Shown here one piece after another: positions 5,017 to 11,912 of a DNA stretch of 22,974 nt. This DNA comes from a virus. Where the stretch lies: positions 1-22,974 of IMG/VR virus record IMGVR_UViG_3300031999_000204; one strand, given 5' to 3'. The first letter of the stretch is position 1, and every line of letters starts with the position of its first letter. The notes under the pieces are model-generated. The model did no database searches and was not told the origin of the DNA. It worked only from the letters and a program-made list of their open reading frames with translations. A program made the translations under genes and the position numbers.

Positions 5017-5561
5017 ATATAGCAATGCCAGAGGCGCCAGCGAAGTATTACGCAGAGTACGACCCGGCAGAGTTCCGGCTCGAATCCTACTTAATTTCAA
5101 AAAATATAAAAGAGATTGGGGATCGAAACGCGATGCTCGCTTGGTATGAAAAAACAAACTATAAGCGTCGCAGGCAAATTGAAATGAGCGATGCGGAGAG
5201 AATTTTTCGCACTCGGTTAATCTTAAAAACAATCGACGAGGAAAAATTAATAAACTGGCACAACAACGAAGAGAAGGCCGGGCGGTTTTTATACCCCGAC
5301 TTATTCAAGAAAAAAGATGAGGCCGAAACGCTAAATATAACTCCGATCGAGTTCAGAAAAATTGTGACTTATCAAAATTATTGCAGGCCAGTTAATCAAA
5401 AATTTCACGGATTCGATATCCCGCCTTATTTTATTTACGATTTGGATTTTGACGGATTCAAATATCATCGTGACTGGGACAAAAAAATCTTTGACAAAAA
5501 GGCGATTTTTCAGACGATGTATTATGATCAAAAAAATGACAAATGGCTGGTGACGGGTTGA
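5013..5561 (+). CDS. Hypothetical replication-region protein, 182 aa
   Basis: Starts in an ATGA overlap with the initiator gene, with GGGAGGAGT in front, so it is translated from the same message. The product is rich in Lys, Tyr and Asp and ends with a region of aromatic and Asp residues (FDIPPYFIYDLDFDGFKYHRDWDK). An Arg/Lys stretch, KTNYKRRRQIEMSDAERIF, lies near residues 48-66. No cysteine cluster, Walker motif or nuclease motif was identified. The position next to the initiator suggests a helicase-loader or replication accessory role, but the sequence does not show it. Lower GC than the structural genes is noticeable by eye. Confidence 0.75.
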   Translation: MNIAMPEAPAKYYAEYDPAEFRLESYLISKNIKEIGDRNAMLAWYEKTNYKRRRQIEMSDAERIFRTRLILKTIDEEKLINWHNNEEKAGRFLYPDLFKKKDEAETLNITPIEFRKIVTYQNYCRPVNQKFHGFDIPPYFIYDLDFDGFKYHRDWDKKIFDKKAIFQTMYYDQKNDKWLVTG

Positions 5562-5580
5562 TATGGCAAAAGGAGAAATT

Positions 5581-5883
5581 ATGTCAAACCCAAACTATCC
5601 CGAAGGCGTGACGGAAAAAGACATTGACAATATCGGCGAGCCAATATGCCCGGGCGAAGAGCCGGAAGACGAAGAATTGACGGTCGACGAAGTGATTGAA
5701 ATTTTAGAAGACGTTGTCAATCAATCCTGCTCTTATACCGAAGGCGGAAAAACGTATTTAGACTCGGCGGCGATTTCGGCTTATGCGGGCGCGATGCGGT
5801 TTTTGGCGGCGCAAGGGCGGATTAAAATTACTACCGAAGGCGGTCGGAGAGTCATCGGGGAATGGGTGGAGGTTAAAAAATGA
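5581..5883 (+). CDS. Hypothetical acidic protein, 100 aa
   Basis: ATG at 5581 is chosen over ATG 5563 because AAAGGAG stands directly before it. The N-terminal half is strongly acidic (EEPEDEELTVDEVIEILEDV). The C-terminal half is a compact Ala/Gly region (AISAYAGAMRFLAAQGRIKI) ending in a basic beta-like segment. No family is recognised. Its stop overlaps the start of a 32-residue gene by ATGA, with a GGAGG ribosome site for that gene lying inside this one. Confidence 0.75.
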   Translation: MSNPNYPEGVTEKDIDNIGEPICPGEEPEDEELTVDEVIEILEDVVNQSCSYTEGGKTYLDSAAISAYAGAMRFLAAQGRIKITTEGGRRVIGEWVEVKK

Positions 5884-5978
5884 TCAGAGTTTGTTTCAAT
5901 TCAGGGAATCACGGCGGCGATGGAATATCAGAGCCGTTGATGTCAAAAATAAAAAGAGAATTGGGAGGTCAAAAATGA
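5880..5978 (+). CDS. Tiny coupled gene, 32 aa
   Basis: The frame from ATG 5880 to TGA 5978 encodes 32 residues (MIRVCFNSGNHGGDGISEP, then a basic tail KIKRELGGQK). It is joined to both neighbours by 4-base ATGA overlaps and has GGAGG eight bases before its start. This spacing is hard to explain by chance and argues for a real small protein. Function unknown. Confidence 0.55.
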   Translation: MIRVCFNSGNHGGDGISEPLMSKIKRELGGQK

Positions 5979-6199
5979 AAATCAATAAAGCCGTGACGGG
6001 AGAATTAGACGGAAAGCCGTGTATTTGGCTGGAGGACAAGGAGGGAAACATTAAAAAATTAGCGCAGTTTGTCGACGAGGATTCGTATGAGGACTTTCTC
6101 AAATGCGTCGAAGCGGGTTACTTTATGCCTTGCAATAAAGCGCCAGCCGAGCTGAAGCCATATCAAAACGACGCGAAGCGGCGGAAGGCGGTCGCATGA
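5975..6199 (+). CDS. Hypothetical protein, 74 aa
   Basis: Start at ATG 5975 behind GGGAGG (5963-5968). The same frame is open further upstream, but no start there has a comparable ribosome site. The N-terminal 35 residues look like a small beta sheet (AVTGELDGKPCIWLEDKEGNI). The C-terminus is basic (NDAKRRKAVA). It is coupled by ATGA overlaps at both ends. No domain is recognised. Confidence 0.7.
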   Translation: MKINKAVTGELDGKPCIWLEDKEGNIKKLAQFVDEDSYEDFLKCVEAGYFMPCNKAPAELKPYQNDAKRRKAVA

Positions 6200-6441
6200 T
6201 CGACAAAAAACAGCTTGAAAAAGACGCGACCGAAGTCGAAAAGCTTATCGGCGAATTTATAAACAATTTGCCGAAACGGTTAAGAAGGCAAGGCACATTG
6301 ATGGGCGCGCTTTTGACGCATATCACCGGAATCTGGGTCGCCGGCAAAGCCGCACAATTCGGCGACAAAGAATTTCACGACATGTGTCAGGCCTTTCTTG
6401 ATACGGCAAAAGAACGGGAAGATTATTTTCAAAACAAATAA
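6196..6441 (+). CDS. Hypothetical helical protein, 81 aa
   Basis: Starts by an ATGA overlap with the previous gene. The ribosome site is weak (GGCGGAAGGCGG lies upstream). The product begins with a charged helix (DKKQLEKDATEVEKLIGEFI), has a moderately hydrophobic centre (GALLTHITGIWVAGKAAQF) and ends charged. It is the last gene of the replication block, and 45 bases of AT-rich DNA with a promoter follow. Function unknown. Confidence 0.7.
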   Translation: MIDKKQLEKDATEVEKLIGEFINNLPKRLRRQGTLMGALLTHITGIWVAGKAAQFGDKEFHDMCQAFLDTAKEREDYFQNK

Positions 6442-6443
6442 AT

Positions 6444-6472
6444 TTGACATTTTGATTTTGTTTTTGTATTTT
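6444..6472 (+). promoter_or_regulatory. Candidate late promoter
   Basis: TTGACA (6444-6449) and TATTTT (6467-6472) are 17 bases apart in a T-rich tract directly after the replication block. The predicted start is A6479, seven bases after the -10, within GCTATG. That is the same geometry as the rightward early promoter (TATAAT, six bases, ATG). Confidence 0.65.
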
Positions 6473-6486
6473 TGAGCTATGCTCAA
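6472..6486. promoter_or_regulatory. 15-bp palindrome across the late transcription start
   Basis: TTGAGC-TAT-GCTCAA is a perfect 6+3+6 palindrome beginning at the last base of the -10 and centred on the predicted +1. It could be an operator. The RNA retains only part of it, so a DNA-level role is more likely. Confidence 0.5.
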
Positions 6487-6638
6487 TGCGAAAATCAAAA
6501 CGTCGCAAACTTAACCGTCAGCAATTTAAAACTTTGCGGGCGGTTTTTTATTTACGCCGCCTTGCAGAATTGACGCTTGAAATATACGGGCACGGCGCGC
6601 CCAACCTTGACAGCTTCACAATCTCGCGCAAGAATTAA
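6486..6638 (+). CDS. Possible small basic protein, 50 aa, no ribosome site
   Basis: An open frame from ATG 6486 to TAA 6638 encodes a basic, protein-like product (MRKSKRRKLNRQQFKTLRAV, then a LRRLAELTLEIYGHGAP segment). It has no Shine-Dalgarno sequence and would start only about seven bases after the predicted transcription start. The terminator hairpin at 6513-6549 lies inside it. It could be a leaderless or coupled peptide, or chance coding. Without it, 6442-6654 is a pure leader. Confidence 0.3.
   Translation: MRKSKRRKLNRQQFKTLRAVFYLRRLAELTLEIYGHGAPNLDSFTISRKN
6513..6549 (+). terminator. Intrinsic terminator in the late leader
   Basis: AACCGTCAGCAA (6513-6524) pairs with TTGCGGGCGGTT (6534-6545) over twelve positions, with one A/G mismatch and one G-U pair. 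It is followed by a run of T to 6549. It lies about 35 bases after the predicted late start, so the promoter alone would give an RNA of about 70 bases. Confidence 0.7.
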
Positions 6639-6654
6639 AATAGAGAGGTGATTT

Positions 6655-6816
6655 ATGATCGACCCAGAAGAAAAAAAAGAAGAGACCCCCAGCCCCGCGC
6701 CTGTCATCCCGGCACCCGTCCCGGCAGAGCCAGCGCCGGAAGTCATCGCCGCGATCATTGAGCCAGCCCCGGAGCCGCAACCCGAGGAGAAAAAAGTCGA
6801 TGCCGTTCCAGAGTAA
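6655..6816 (+). CDS. Pro/Glu/Ala-rich small protein, 53 aa
   Basis: Start at ATG 6655 with an excellent AGAGGTGATTT ribosome site. The product is an acidic head (MIDPEEKKEE) and a Pro/Ala/Glu repeat region (PAPVPAEPAPE), so it is probably disordered. Its end overlaps the next gene by 17 bases. It is the first well-initiated gene behind the late promoter. The role is unknown. Confidence 0.65.
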   Translation: MIDPEEKKEETPSPAPVIPAPVPAEPAPEVIAAIIEPAPEPQPEEKKVDAVPE

Positions 6817-6955
6817 AGCCCAGCAAAGATTTATGTTTGCCCAGCATCCGCGCATTGCCAAACGCTGGGCGGACGAGACGCCCGATATGTCCGGGCTCCC
6901 GGAAAAAAAGAAAAGAGCAAAACATCTCGCACTAAAAAAATTAAGCGGACAATGA
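6800..6955 (+). CDS. Conserved small phage protein upstream of terminase, 51 aa
   Basis: Start ATG 6800 (MPFQSKAQQRFMFAQHP), with GAGGAG about ten bases upstream inside the previous gene. I recognise the pattern 'MPFxSKAQQRFMFAxHPxIAKRWAxETP...LPEKKK' as a short protein widely found in phages near packaging genes, with unknown function. It is basic and may bind nucleic acid. It overlaps the terminase small subunit gene by ATGA. An upstream start in this frame (6758) is not supported by a ribosome site. Confidence 0.8.
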   Translation: MPFQSKAQQRFMFAQHPRIAKRWADETPDMSGLPEKKKRAKHLALKKLSGQ

Positions 6956-7515
6956 GTAAATCAAAATATAAAGTTGGACGACCGACGACCTATGACAAAA
7001 AATATTGTCAGATGATCGTCGATTTTTTTGATAGGGATCATACGAAACAAGTTTGCACAGGCACAGATATTGACGGTAAAAAAATAATGAAAACCGTTGC
7101 TAACGAATTGCCCCTCTTCACTTCGTTTGCTTATTCAATCGGGACAGTTCGTGACACGCTTAACGAATGGGTACACGTTCACAAAGATTTTTCCGCCGCC
7201 CATAAAATTGCTTATGAATTGCAAGAATCGATGTTAGTAGACAACACAATTCACAATCTCTACGCCCAGCCCGGTGCAATCTTTACGATGAAAAATCTGT
7301 TGCGTTGGACAGACCGGTCCGAGATCATCGAAACGAAATTCATTTTTCAGTATGTTGGGCTCATCACGGAAGTGATAAACAAAACGATGCCGGACTTTTG
7401 TCCGCATTGCAAAAAACCTTTGAAACTCCGCGAAGAAACTATCAGGCAACTTGAAGAGGTCTCCCGCAATATGGAAATCGGCAAACATCAAAAAAAACAG
7501 TATGACGATAAATAG
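6952..7515 (+). CDS. Terminase small subunit (DNA-recognition component)
   Basis: A 187-residue protein that starts with the Lys-rich 'KYKVGRPTTYDKKYCQMIVDFF' typical of small terminases. A helix-turn-helix-like region follows ('AYSIGTVRDTLNEWVHVHKDFSAAHKIA', residues about 61-88), then 'LYAQPGAIFTMKNLLRWTDRSE', which recurs in this family. The C-terminus adds CPHC (about 148-151), half of a zinc ribbon, and a charged tail. The role in the family is to bind viral DNA and activate the large subunit. It lies about 800 bases upstream of the large subunit with three small genes between. Confidence 0.75.
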   Translation: MSKSKYKVGRPTTYDKKYCQMIVDFFDRDHTKQVCTGTDIDGKKIMKTVANELPLFTSFAYSIGTVRDTLNEWVHVHKDFSAAHKIAYELQESMLVDNTIHNLYAQPGAIFTMKNLLRWTDRSEIIETKFIFQYVGLITEVINKTMPDFCPHCKKPLKLREETIRQLEEVSRNMEIGKHQKKQYDDK

Positions 7516-7753
7516 TTCGCAACTCCGTGATGCGATGAGGGTTTTAAAAGTCAAACCGACAAAAGAACGCCTTGATCTTTTTTTTGAATATCTCGTCATC
7601 TTGATCGAGGATTTAGAGGGAAAAATCGATGAGCTCATTGATGAAAAAAATAGCAGGCGTATTCAAGAGGGGGCGGGAAATGGCACAGGAAAACGGGAAG
7701 GAATTTTATCTCCGAATGGAAGAGGCGAAGCGGAAAAAAGCGGAGCAAGGTGA
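7502..7753 (+). CDS. Hypothetical protein, 83 aa, overlapping both neighbours
   Basis: Likely start ATG 7502 (MTINSSQLRDAMRV), overlapping the end of the small terminase gene by 14 bases, with no clear ribosome site. Residues 1-50 look like a helical coiled region (LDLFFEYLVILIEDLEGKID). Beyond a run of seven A (7643-7649) the frame becomes Gly/Arg-rich and overlaps the next gene, whose frame then looks more natural. A frameshift at the A-run joining this gene to the next is possible. Otherwise this is a short gene with a meaningless tail. Confidence 0.45.
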   Translation: MTINSSQLRDAMRVLKVKPTKERLDLFFEYLVILIEDLEGKIDELIDEKNSRRIQEGAGNGTGKREGILSPNGRGEAEKSGAR

Positions 7754-8015
7754 AGCGGTGACAACCGTGACCCCAGCACCCGCGCAGTCGGCTACGATTA
7801 ATGTCGCTGGGTCGCAGAATGTGGCGATCATAACCGAGGCGCGCAAGATTGTCAAAGCATTCGGAATCTTGAAGCGTGAAGGTACGATGCTTTACTTTTT
7901 GCGGACTTACTCGATCATTGACAATCAGGTAGTCGGTCAGGAAGACAGCATCGAAGACCTTTTCGGAATGGTAATGGGTCGGATGCAAAACGATGTCGAG
8001 GACAGCAGTCTATGA
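7680..8015 (+). CDS. Hypothetical virion-region protein, 111 aa
   Basis: ATG 7680 is preferred because AAGAGGGGGCGGGAA precedes it. In-frame ATGs at 7629 and 7641 are alternatives. The N-terminus is a charged helix (NGKEFYLRMEEAKRKKAEQG), followed by a Thr/Pro/Ala linker (TTVTPAPAQSATINVAG). The C-terminal domain (about 55-111) includes 'IVKAFGILKREGTMLYFLRTYSI'. No family is recognised. It is coupled by ATGA to the membrane protein downstream. Confidence 0.65.
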   Translation: MAQENGKEFYLRMEEAKRKKAEQGEAVTTVTPAPAQSATINVAGSQNVAIITEARKIVKAFGILKREGTMLYFLRTYSIIDNQVVGQEDSIEDLFGMVMGRMQNDVEDSSL

Positions 8016-8329
8016 ACAGACCGAGCGATGAAGCTATTGTCCACGGTTGCCTTATACTTGCTCTTTGCGCTTATGGTTTTTTGCGCGCTTTTAATTTTGC
8101 CGTCGTATTCGGGATCGTGGCGATCCTCTTGATTCACTATCGCCGCGATTTTCTCCCGGAGCGGAAGGCGCCCGCAGGGTTGAAGCCCGGAGACTTGCGC
8201 TTTGAGTTTGAGTTCGATCAGCTCAAAGAAAAAGTCAATCAACTCTCGGCCTTGATCGCATTCAAAACAGGGATGGCCGGAAGAGCGGCGCCCGGAGCGC
8301 CGCAGGGAGTCCAGCCCGGCGCAAGATGA
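8012..8329 (+). CDS. Small membrane protein with C-terminal coiled coil, 105 aa
   Basis: Residues about 9-42 are hydrophobic (two segments, HGCLILALCAYGFL and FNFAVVFGIVAILLI), followed by positively charged residues (HYRRDF). A short amphipathic region (FEFDQLKEKVNQLSALIAF) and a Gly/Ala/Pro tail come next. It sits between two genes with ATGA overlaps at both ends, immediately before the large terminase. A membrane protein at this location is not typical of a terminase module. Holin-like or exclusion roles are possible but not shown. Confidence 0.65.
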   Translation: MNRPSDEAIVHGCLILALCAYGFLRAFNFAVVFGIVAILLIHYRRDFLPERKAPAGLKPGDLRFEFEFDQLKEKVNQLSALIAFKTGMAGRAAPGAPQGVQPGAR

Positions 8330-9810
8330 TCCCGACGTCGCCGCACTTAGTCACGCCGTTGCAGATGGCGATCGCGGCGCAGGTAGAAAAGCTCAGATAT
8401 TCAAAAGCGACCTACCACAACGTTGACGTTGAAAAATTTTGGTACGATGGCGACTTGAGTTTTAAGTTTTGGCCAGTTCAACATCGGATGGCCGCAGTTC
8501 TCGAATCGCCCGGCTCTTTGAAAAAAGTCCTCAACTGTTCTCGACGTACGCGGAAGACCACGACCGCGTTGATCAAGTCCATCGAGAGGGCTTTAAAAAA
8601 GGAATATGCTCTAATACGCTACGCCGCACCAACCGGGAAGATGCTCAGGACGATCATTCACCCCATTATGCGGAAGATATGCGAAGATGCACCCCCCGAT
8701 TTAAAACCTATCTGGAAACCTCAAGACGGCCTTTACTTATTCCCTTCCACGCGCGCCGAGTTACACATTGCAGGCGTCAACAACGGACACGAAGACGATA
8801 TGCGCGGCAACGCCGCCGACCTTTGTGTGCTGGACGAGGCGCAATTAATCGACAAACTGAAATATATAGTCAACGACGTGATGATCCCTCAGCTCTTGGC
8901 TCAGGATCACGCCCGGGGCGAGCTTTGGATGATCATCACTCCGCCAAAGACACCCGTGCACGAATGTATGCAGTTCGTGCAGGAAGCGAAGCTCGCAAAG
9001 TGTTACGCCGAGTTCACGATCGATGACAGCGAATACACCGAAGACGTCAAAGAAATTTTTGCAACCGAGGCGGGCGGCCGGGAGTCGGTGACTTGGAAGC
9101 GCGAATACTTTTGCCAGTTCATTGTTGATACGAATTACAGCATCGTCCCGGAGTTCAAGGACGAATATATCCGCGAGTATGTCCCGGACGAGTTTCACAA
9201 TTTCTACGAAAAGTATGAAGGGATGGACATCGGCGTCCGCGACAAAACGGTCAACCTCTTTGCGACATACGATTTTAAAAAAGCGACGCTCTTTGTGCAG
9301 GACGAAATTTCGCTGGAAGGCGCGGCAATGACGACTCAGCTCATCGCCGATCAGATCAAGGCGAAGGAAAAGGCGCTCTGGCCGGGACAGACCCCGCGGC
9401 TCAGGATATCAGATAATAACAATTTGATTTTGTTGCAGGACTTGGGGTTGTTGCACGGAATCCATTTCGCGCCGACCTTGAAGGACACGCTGGAAGCGAT
9501 GGTCAACGAAATGCGGCTCTGGGTTGGCCGCGGTCGGTTGATAGTCAGCCCGCGATGCGAGCAATTGATCGGATGTTTAAAGTATGGAGTTTGGAACGAT
9601 CGACGGACGGAATGGGAGCGATCGAGCGTATACGGACACTTTGATGCGCTGGCCGCTTTGATGTATTTACTCCGAAACATCGATCAGGCAACGAATCCGA
9701 TCCCGCGCTTCCACAACGTCGACCCGGAAAACACTTTCATCGATCGGCGCGAACGAGATAGATTGACGGATCAGGGCGAAGAGTTAAAAAAAGCTTTCAG
9801 ACTTAAATAA
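8326..9810 (+). CDS. terL: Terminase large subunit (packaging ATPase-nuclease)
   Basis: A 494-residue protein with the two expected domains. In the ATPase domain, the Walker A-like segment is CSRRTRKTTT (71-80, Lys77), Walker B is LCVLDE (166-171) and the coupling motif is IITPP (203-207). In the RNaseH-like nuclease domain, the metal-binding aspartates are Asp301 (GMDIG), Asp363 (ISDNN) and Asp440 (GHFDALAALMYL). Length is normal for the family. Arg76 stands where a Gly usually precedes the Walker Lys, which is an unusual variant. It starts in an ATGA overlap with the upstream membrane protein gene. It packages DNA into procapsids through the portal encoded next. Confidence 0.92.
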   Translation: MIPTSPHLVTPLQMAIAAQVEKLRYSKATYHNVDVEKFWYDGDLSFKFWPVQHRMAAVLESPGSLKKVLNCSRRTRKTTTALIKSIERALKKEYALIRYAAPTGKMLRTIIHPIMRKICEDAPPDLKPIWKPQDGLYLFPSTRAELHIAGVNNGHEDDMRGNAADLCVLDEAQLIDKLKYIVNDVMIPQLLAQDHARGELWMIITPPKTPVHECMQFVQEAKLAKCYAEFTIDDSEYTEDVKEIFATEAGGRESVTWKREYFCQFIVDTNYSIVPEFKDEYIREYVPDEFHNFYEKYEGMDIGVRDKTVNLFATYDFKKATLFVQDEISLEGAAMTTQLIADQIKAKEKALWPGQTPRLRISDNNNLILLQDLGLLHGIHFAPTLKDTLEAMVNEMRLWVGRGRLIVSPRCEQLIGCLKYGVWNDRRTEWERSSVYGHFDALAALMYLLRNIDQATNPIPRFHNVDPENTFIDRRERDRLTDQGEELKKAFRLK

Positions 9811-9823
9811 AAGGGGTTGAGCT

Positions 9824-11839
9824 ATGGCCACAGATAGAACGGGCAGGCATTATGATCAATACTTCGCGGCGCTCGCGCCGGAAGCTTTGACGTCGGAGAT
9901 TTTGGGCAAGGTTGAGGACTTCGACAAGTTCGTTTATACTTCCGGGCGGCTCTCGCTCTGGGCTCGATGCTATAACTATTTCAACCGCGGCGCCTACAAA
10001 GACGCCCGGCTCAATCGGCTCGGCGAGCAAGCCGAATACACCGAGATTTATATCAATCACTATCGCAATTTGTTGCTCCATATTTTGCAGATGACGACGA
10101 ATCAGCGGCCGTCGTTCGATTGTCGCGCCGCTAACACCGATCACAAGTCTCAGGCGCAGGCCATCGTCGGCAATGGCATTCTCGATTATTATAACCGCGA
10201 CAAAAGTTTGGATCAGGTCGCGAAGACCGCGGTCGAAGACGTTTTACAATTCGGCGACGCTTATGTTTATCAGGGCTGGGACTTCTCGCTCGGCGACCCG
10301 GTGATGGAAGACCCCAACACGGGCAAGATCATAAAACAGGGCGACGTCTTCCACAAAAACTACACGCCTCTGGACGTCATCTTTGACACGGCCGCCGGGC
10401 TCCACGACGCGAAAAAAAATTGGTACATTATCCGCGACTATCAAAACAAGTGGGAATTGATCGAGCGCTATCCCGAAATGAAAGAAAAGATTTTGCGGGT
10501 CGCGAACGATTCGCAGATGTGGCAATATATGCGCGTCGGCTATCAGTTCAACGCTTGGTCAGATTATGTCCCGGTGTTTATGTTTTTCCACGACAGGACG
10601 GACGCACTTCCTAACGGGCGCCTGTTTACGATGCTGGGTTATGACACTTGGTTCATCGACACGGCGCTCCCGCCTTTTTATAAAAAGCTCCCGATTTATA
10701 GACTTTGCGCTTCGGAGCAAAGAGGATCGGGCTTCGGGTATACCATCGCTTACGACTTATCGCCTATTCAAGAGGCCGTCGACGGCTTATATTCGACAGT
10801 CATTACGAATCAGAGCACGTTCGGAGTTCAAAATATCATTATGCCGAAGGGTAACGATATATCCGTGGCCGAAATTGCCGACGGATTAAATTTGATCAGC
10901 TACGATTCAAAGCTCGGGAAACCCGAAGTCCTCTCTCTGCTATCAACGCCGCCGGAAATTTTCAACTTTATCAAACAGCTTGAAGCGGTGATGGAAACCG
11001 TGTCCGGGGTCAACTCAGTCGCCCGGGGCAATCCCGAGTCCAGCTTGAAGTCGGGCTCAGCGCTTGCGCTGGTTCAGAGTATGGCAATCCAATTCATTTC
11101 GGGTTTGCAACAGTCTTACACCGGGTTGCTTGAAAATCTCGGCACCGGGTTGATAAACATTTTGAAAGCCAACGCCAACACGAAACGGATGATCGACATC
11201 TCAGGCAAAAACAACAAAAGCTATATGACGGAGTTCGACAAAGACGACATCGCTGGAATCAATCGCGTGACGGTTGACGTGGGCAATCCGCTCGCCCGGA
11301 CGACCGCGGGGAAAGTGAATATGGCCGACAATCTATTGCAAGCCGGGCTCGTTGAGACGCCAGCTCAATACTTGCAAGTGATGGCGACCGGGAAGCTTGA
11401 GCCATTGATCGAAGGCAAACAATCCGAATTGATGCTCATCCGGGGCGAGAATGAGGCAATGGGCGCCGGGAAACAAGTTCAAGCCGTGATGACAGACAAT
11501 CACGCGCTTCACGTTATGGAGCACAAAAACGTTTTAGCAAGTCCCGAGGCAAGGCAAGACCCGAACGTCGTGCAGACGGCGCTCGCGCATATTATGGAGC
11601 ATATCAATTTGTGGAAGTCAGGCGACCCGGCACTCTTTGCAATGCTCGGCCAGCCGTTGCCGCCGCCACAGATGCCGCCGCCGGGAGCCCCGGGCGCACC
11701 GGGAGCACCATCCGACAAGGCGCCGGGAGCTGGGGCGCCGATGGCGCCGGGCAACCCGACAGAGAAGGAAGCGGCCACAGTCCGCCAGCCGAATATGCCG
11801 CGCAATCCATTATCCGGGGAAAGAGCAAAAACACAATAA
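9824..11839 (+). CDS. Portal protein
   Basis: A 671-residue protein directly after the large terminase, with AAAAGGGGTTGAGCT before ATG. The N-terminal part contains portal-type helices and beta segments ('YINHYRNLLLHILQMTTNQRPSFDC', 'VEDVLQFGDAYVYQGWD', 'YTPLDVIFD'). The centre, near residues 275-430, carries 'FYKKLPIYRL', 'GFGYTIAYDLSPIQEAVDGLYS' and 'SGVNSVARGNPESSLKSGSALALVQS', which matches the crown/wing-to-stem layout of large portal proteins. The last 60 or so residues are a Pro/Gly/Ala-rich tail (PPGAPGAPGAPSDKAPG), probably disordered. It forms the dodecameric DNA channel at one capsid vertex. Confidence 0.85.
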   Translation: MATDRTGRHYDQYFAALAPEALTSEILGKVEDFDKFVYTSGRLSLWARCYNYFNRGAYKDARLNRLGEQAEYTEIYINHYRNLLLHILQMTTNQRPSFDCRAANTDHKSQAQAIVGNGILDYYNRDKSLDQVAKTAVEDVLQFGDAYVYQGWDFSLGDPVMEDPNTGKIIKQGDVFHKNYTPLDVIFDTAAGLHDAKKNWYIIRDYQNKWELIERYPEMKEKILRVANDSQMWQYMRVGYQFNAWSDYVPVFMFFHDRTDALPNGRLFTMLGYDTWFIDTALPPFYKKLPIYRLCASEQRGSGFGYTIAYDLSPIQEAVDGLYSTVITNQSTFGVQNIIMPKGNDISVAEIADGLNLISYDSKLGKPEVLSLLSTPPEIFNFIKQLEAVMETVSGVNSVARGNPESSLKSGSALALVQSMAIQFISGLQQSYTGLLENLGTGLINILKANANTKRMIDISGKNNKSYMTEFDKDDIAGINRVTVDVGNPLARTTAGKVNMADNLLQAGLVETPAQYLQVMATGKLEPLIEGKQSELMLIRGENEAMGAGKQVQAVMTDNHALHVMEHKNVLASPEARQDPNVVQTALAHIMEHINLWKSGDPALFAMLGQPLPPPQMPPPGAPGAPGAPSDKAPGAGAPMAPGNPTEKEAATVRQPNMPRNPLSGERAKTQ

Positions 11840-11912
11840 AATATTTAAAAAATAGAGAATATGTTTTGACGCAAATAGCATAAATTTAAAAAACAGGAGC
11901 GAGGTGACTAAA

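Noticed and set aside
4684-5232. 182-codon minus-strand frame across the initiator and next gene
   Set aside because: It is antisense to two well-started plus-strand genes; its Phe/Leu/Ser-rich product reflects the purine tract complement.
5783-6199. 138-codon version of the gene starting at 5783
   Set aside because: The early part overlaps the 5581 gene and the 32-residue gene, and the strong GGGAGG site supports the start at 5975.
11840-11912. Promoter in the AT-rich gap after the portal gene (TTGACG near 11867)
   Set aside because: No acceptable -10 lies at 16-18 bases from it; the gap probably only carries the ribosome site of the next gene.
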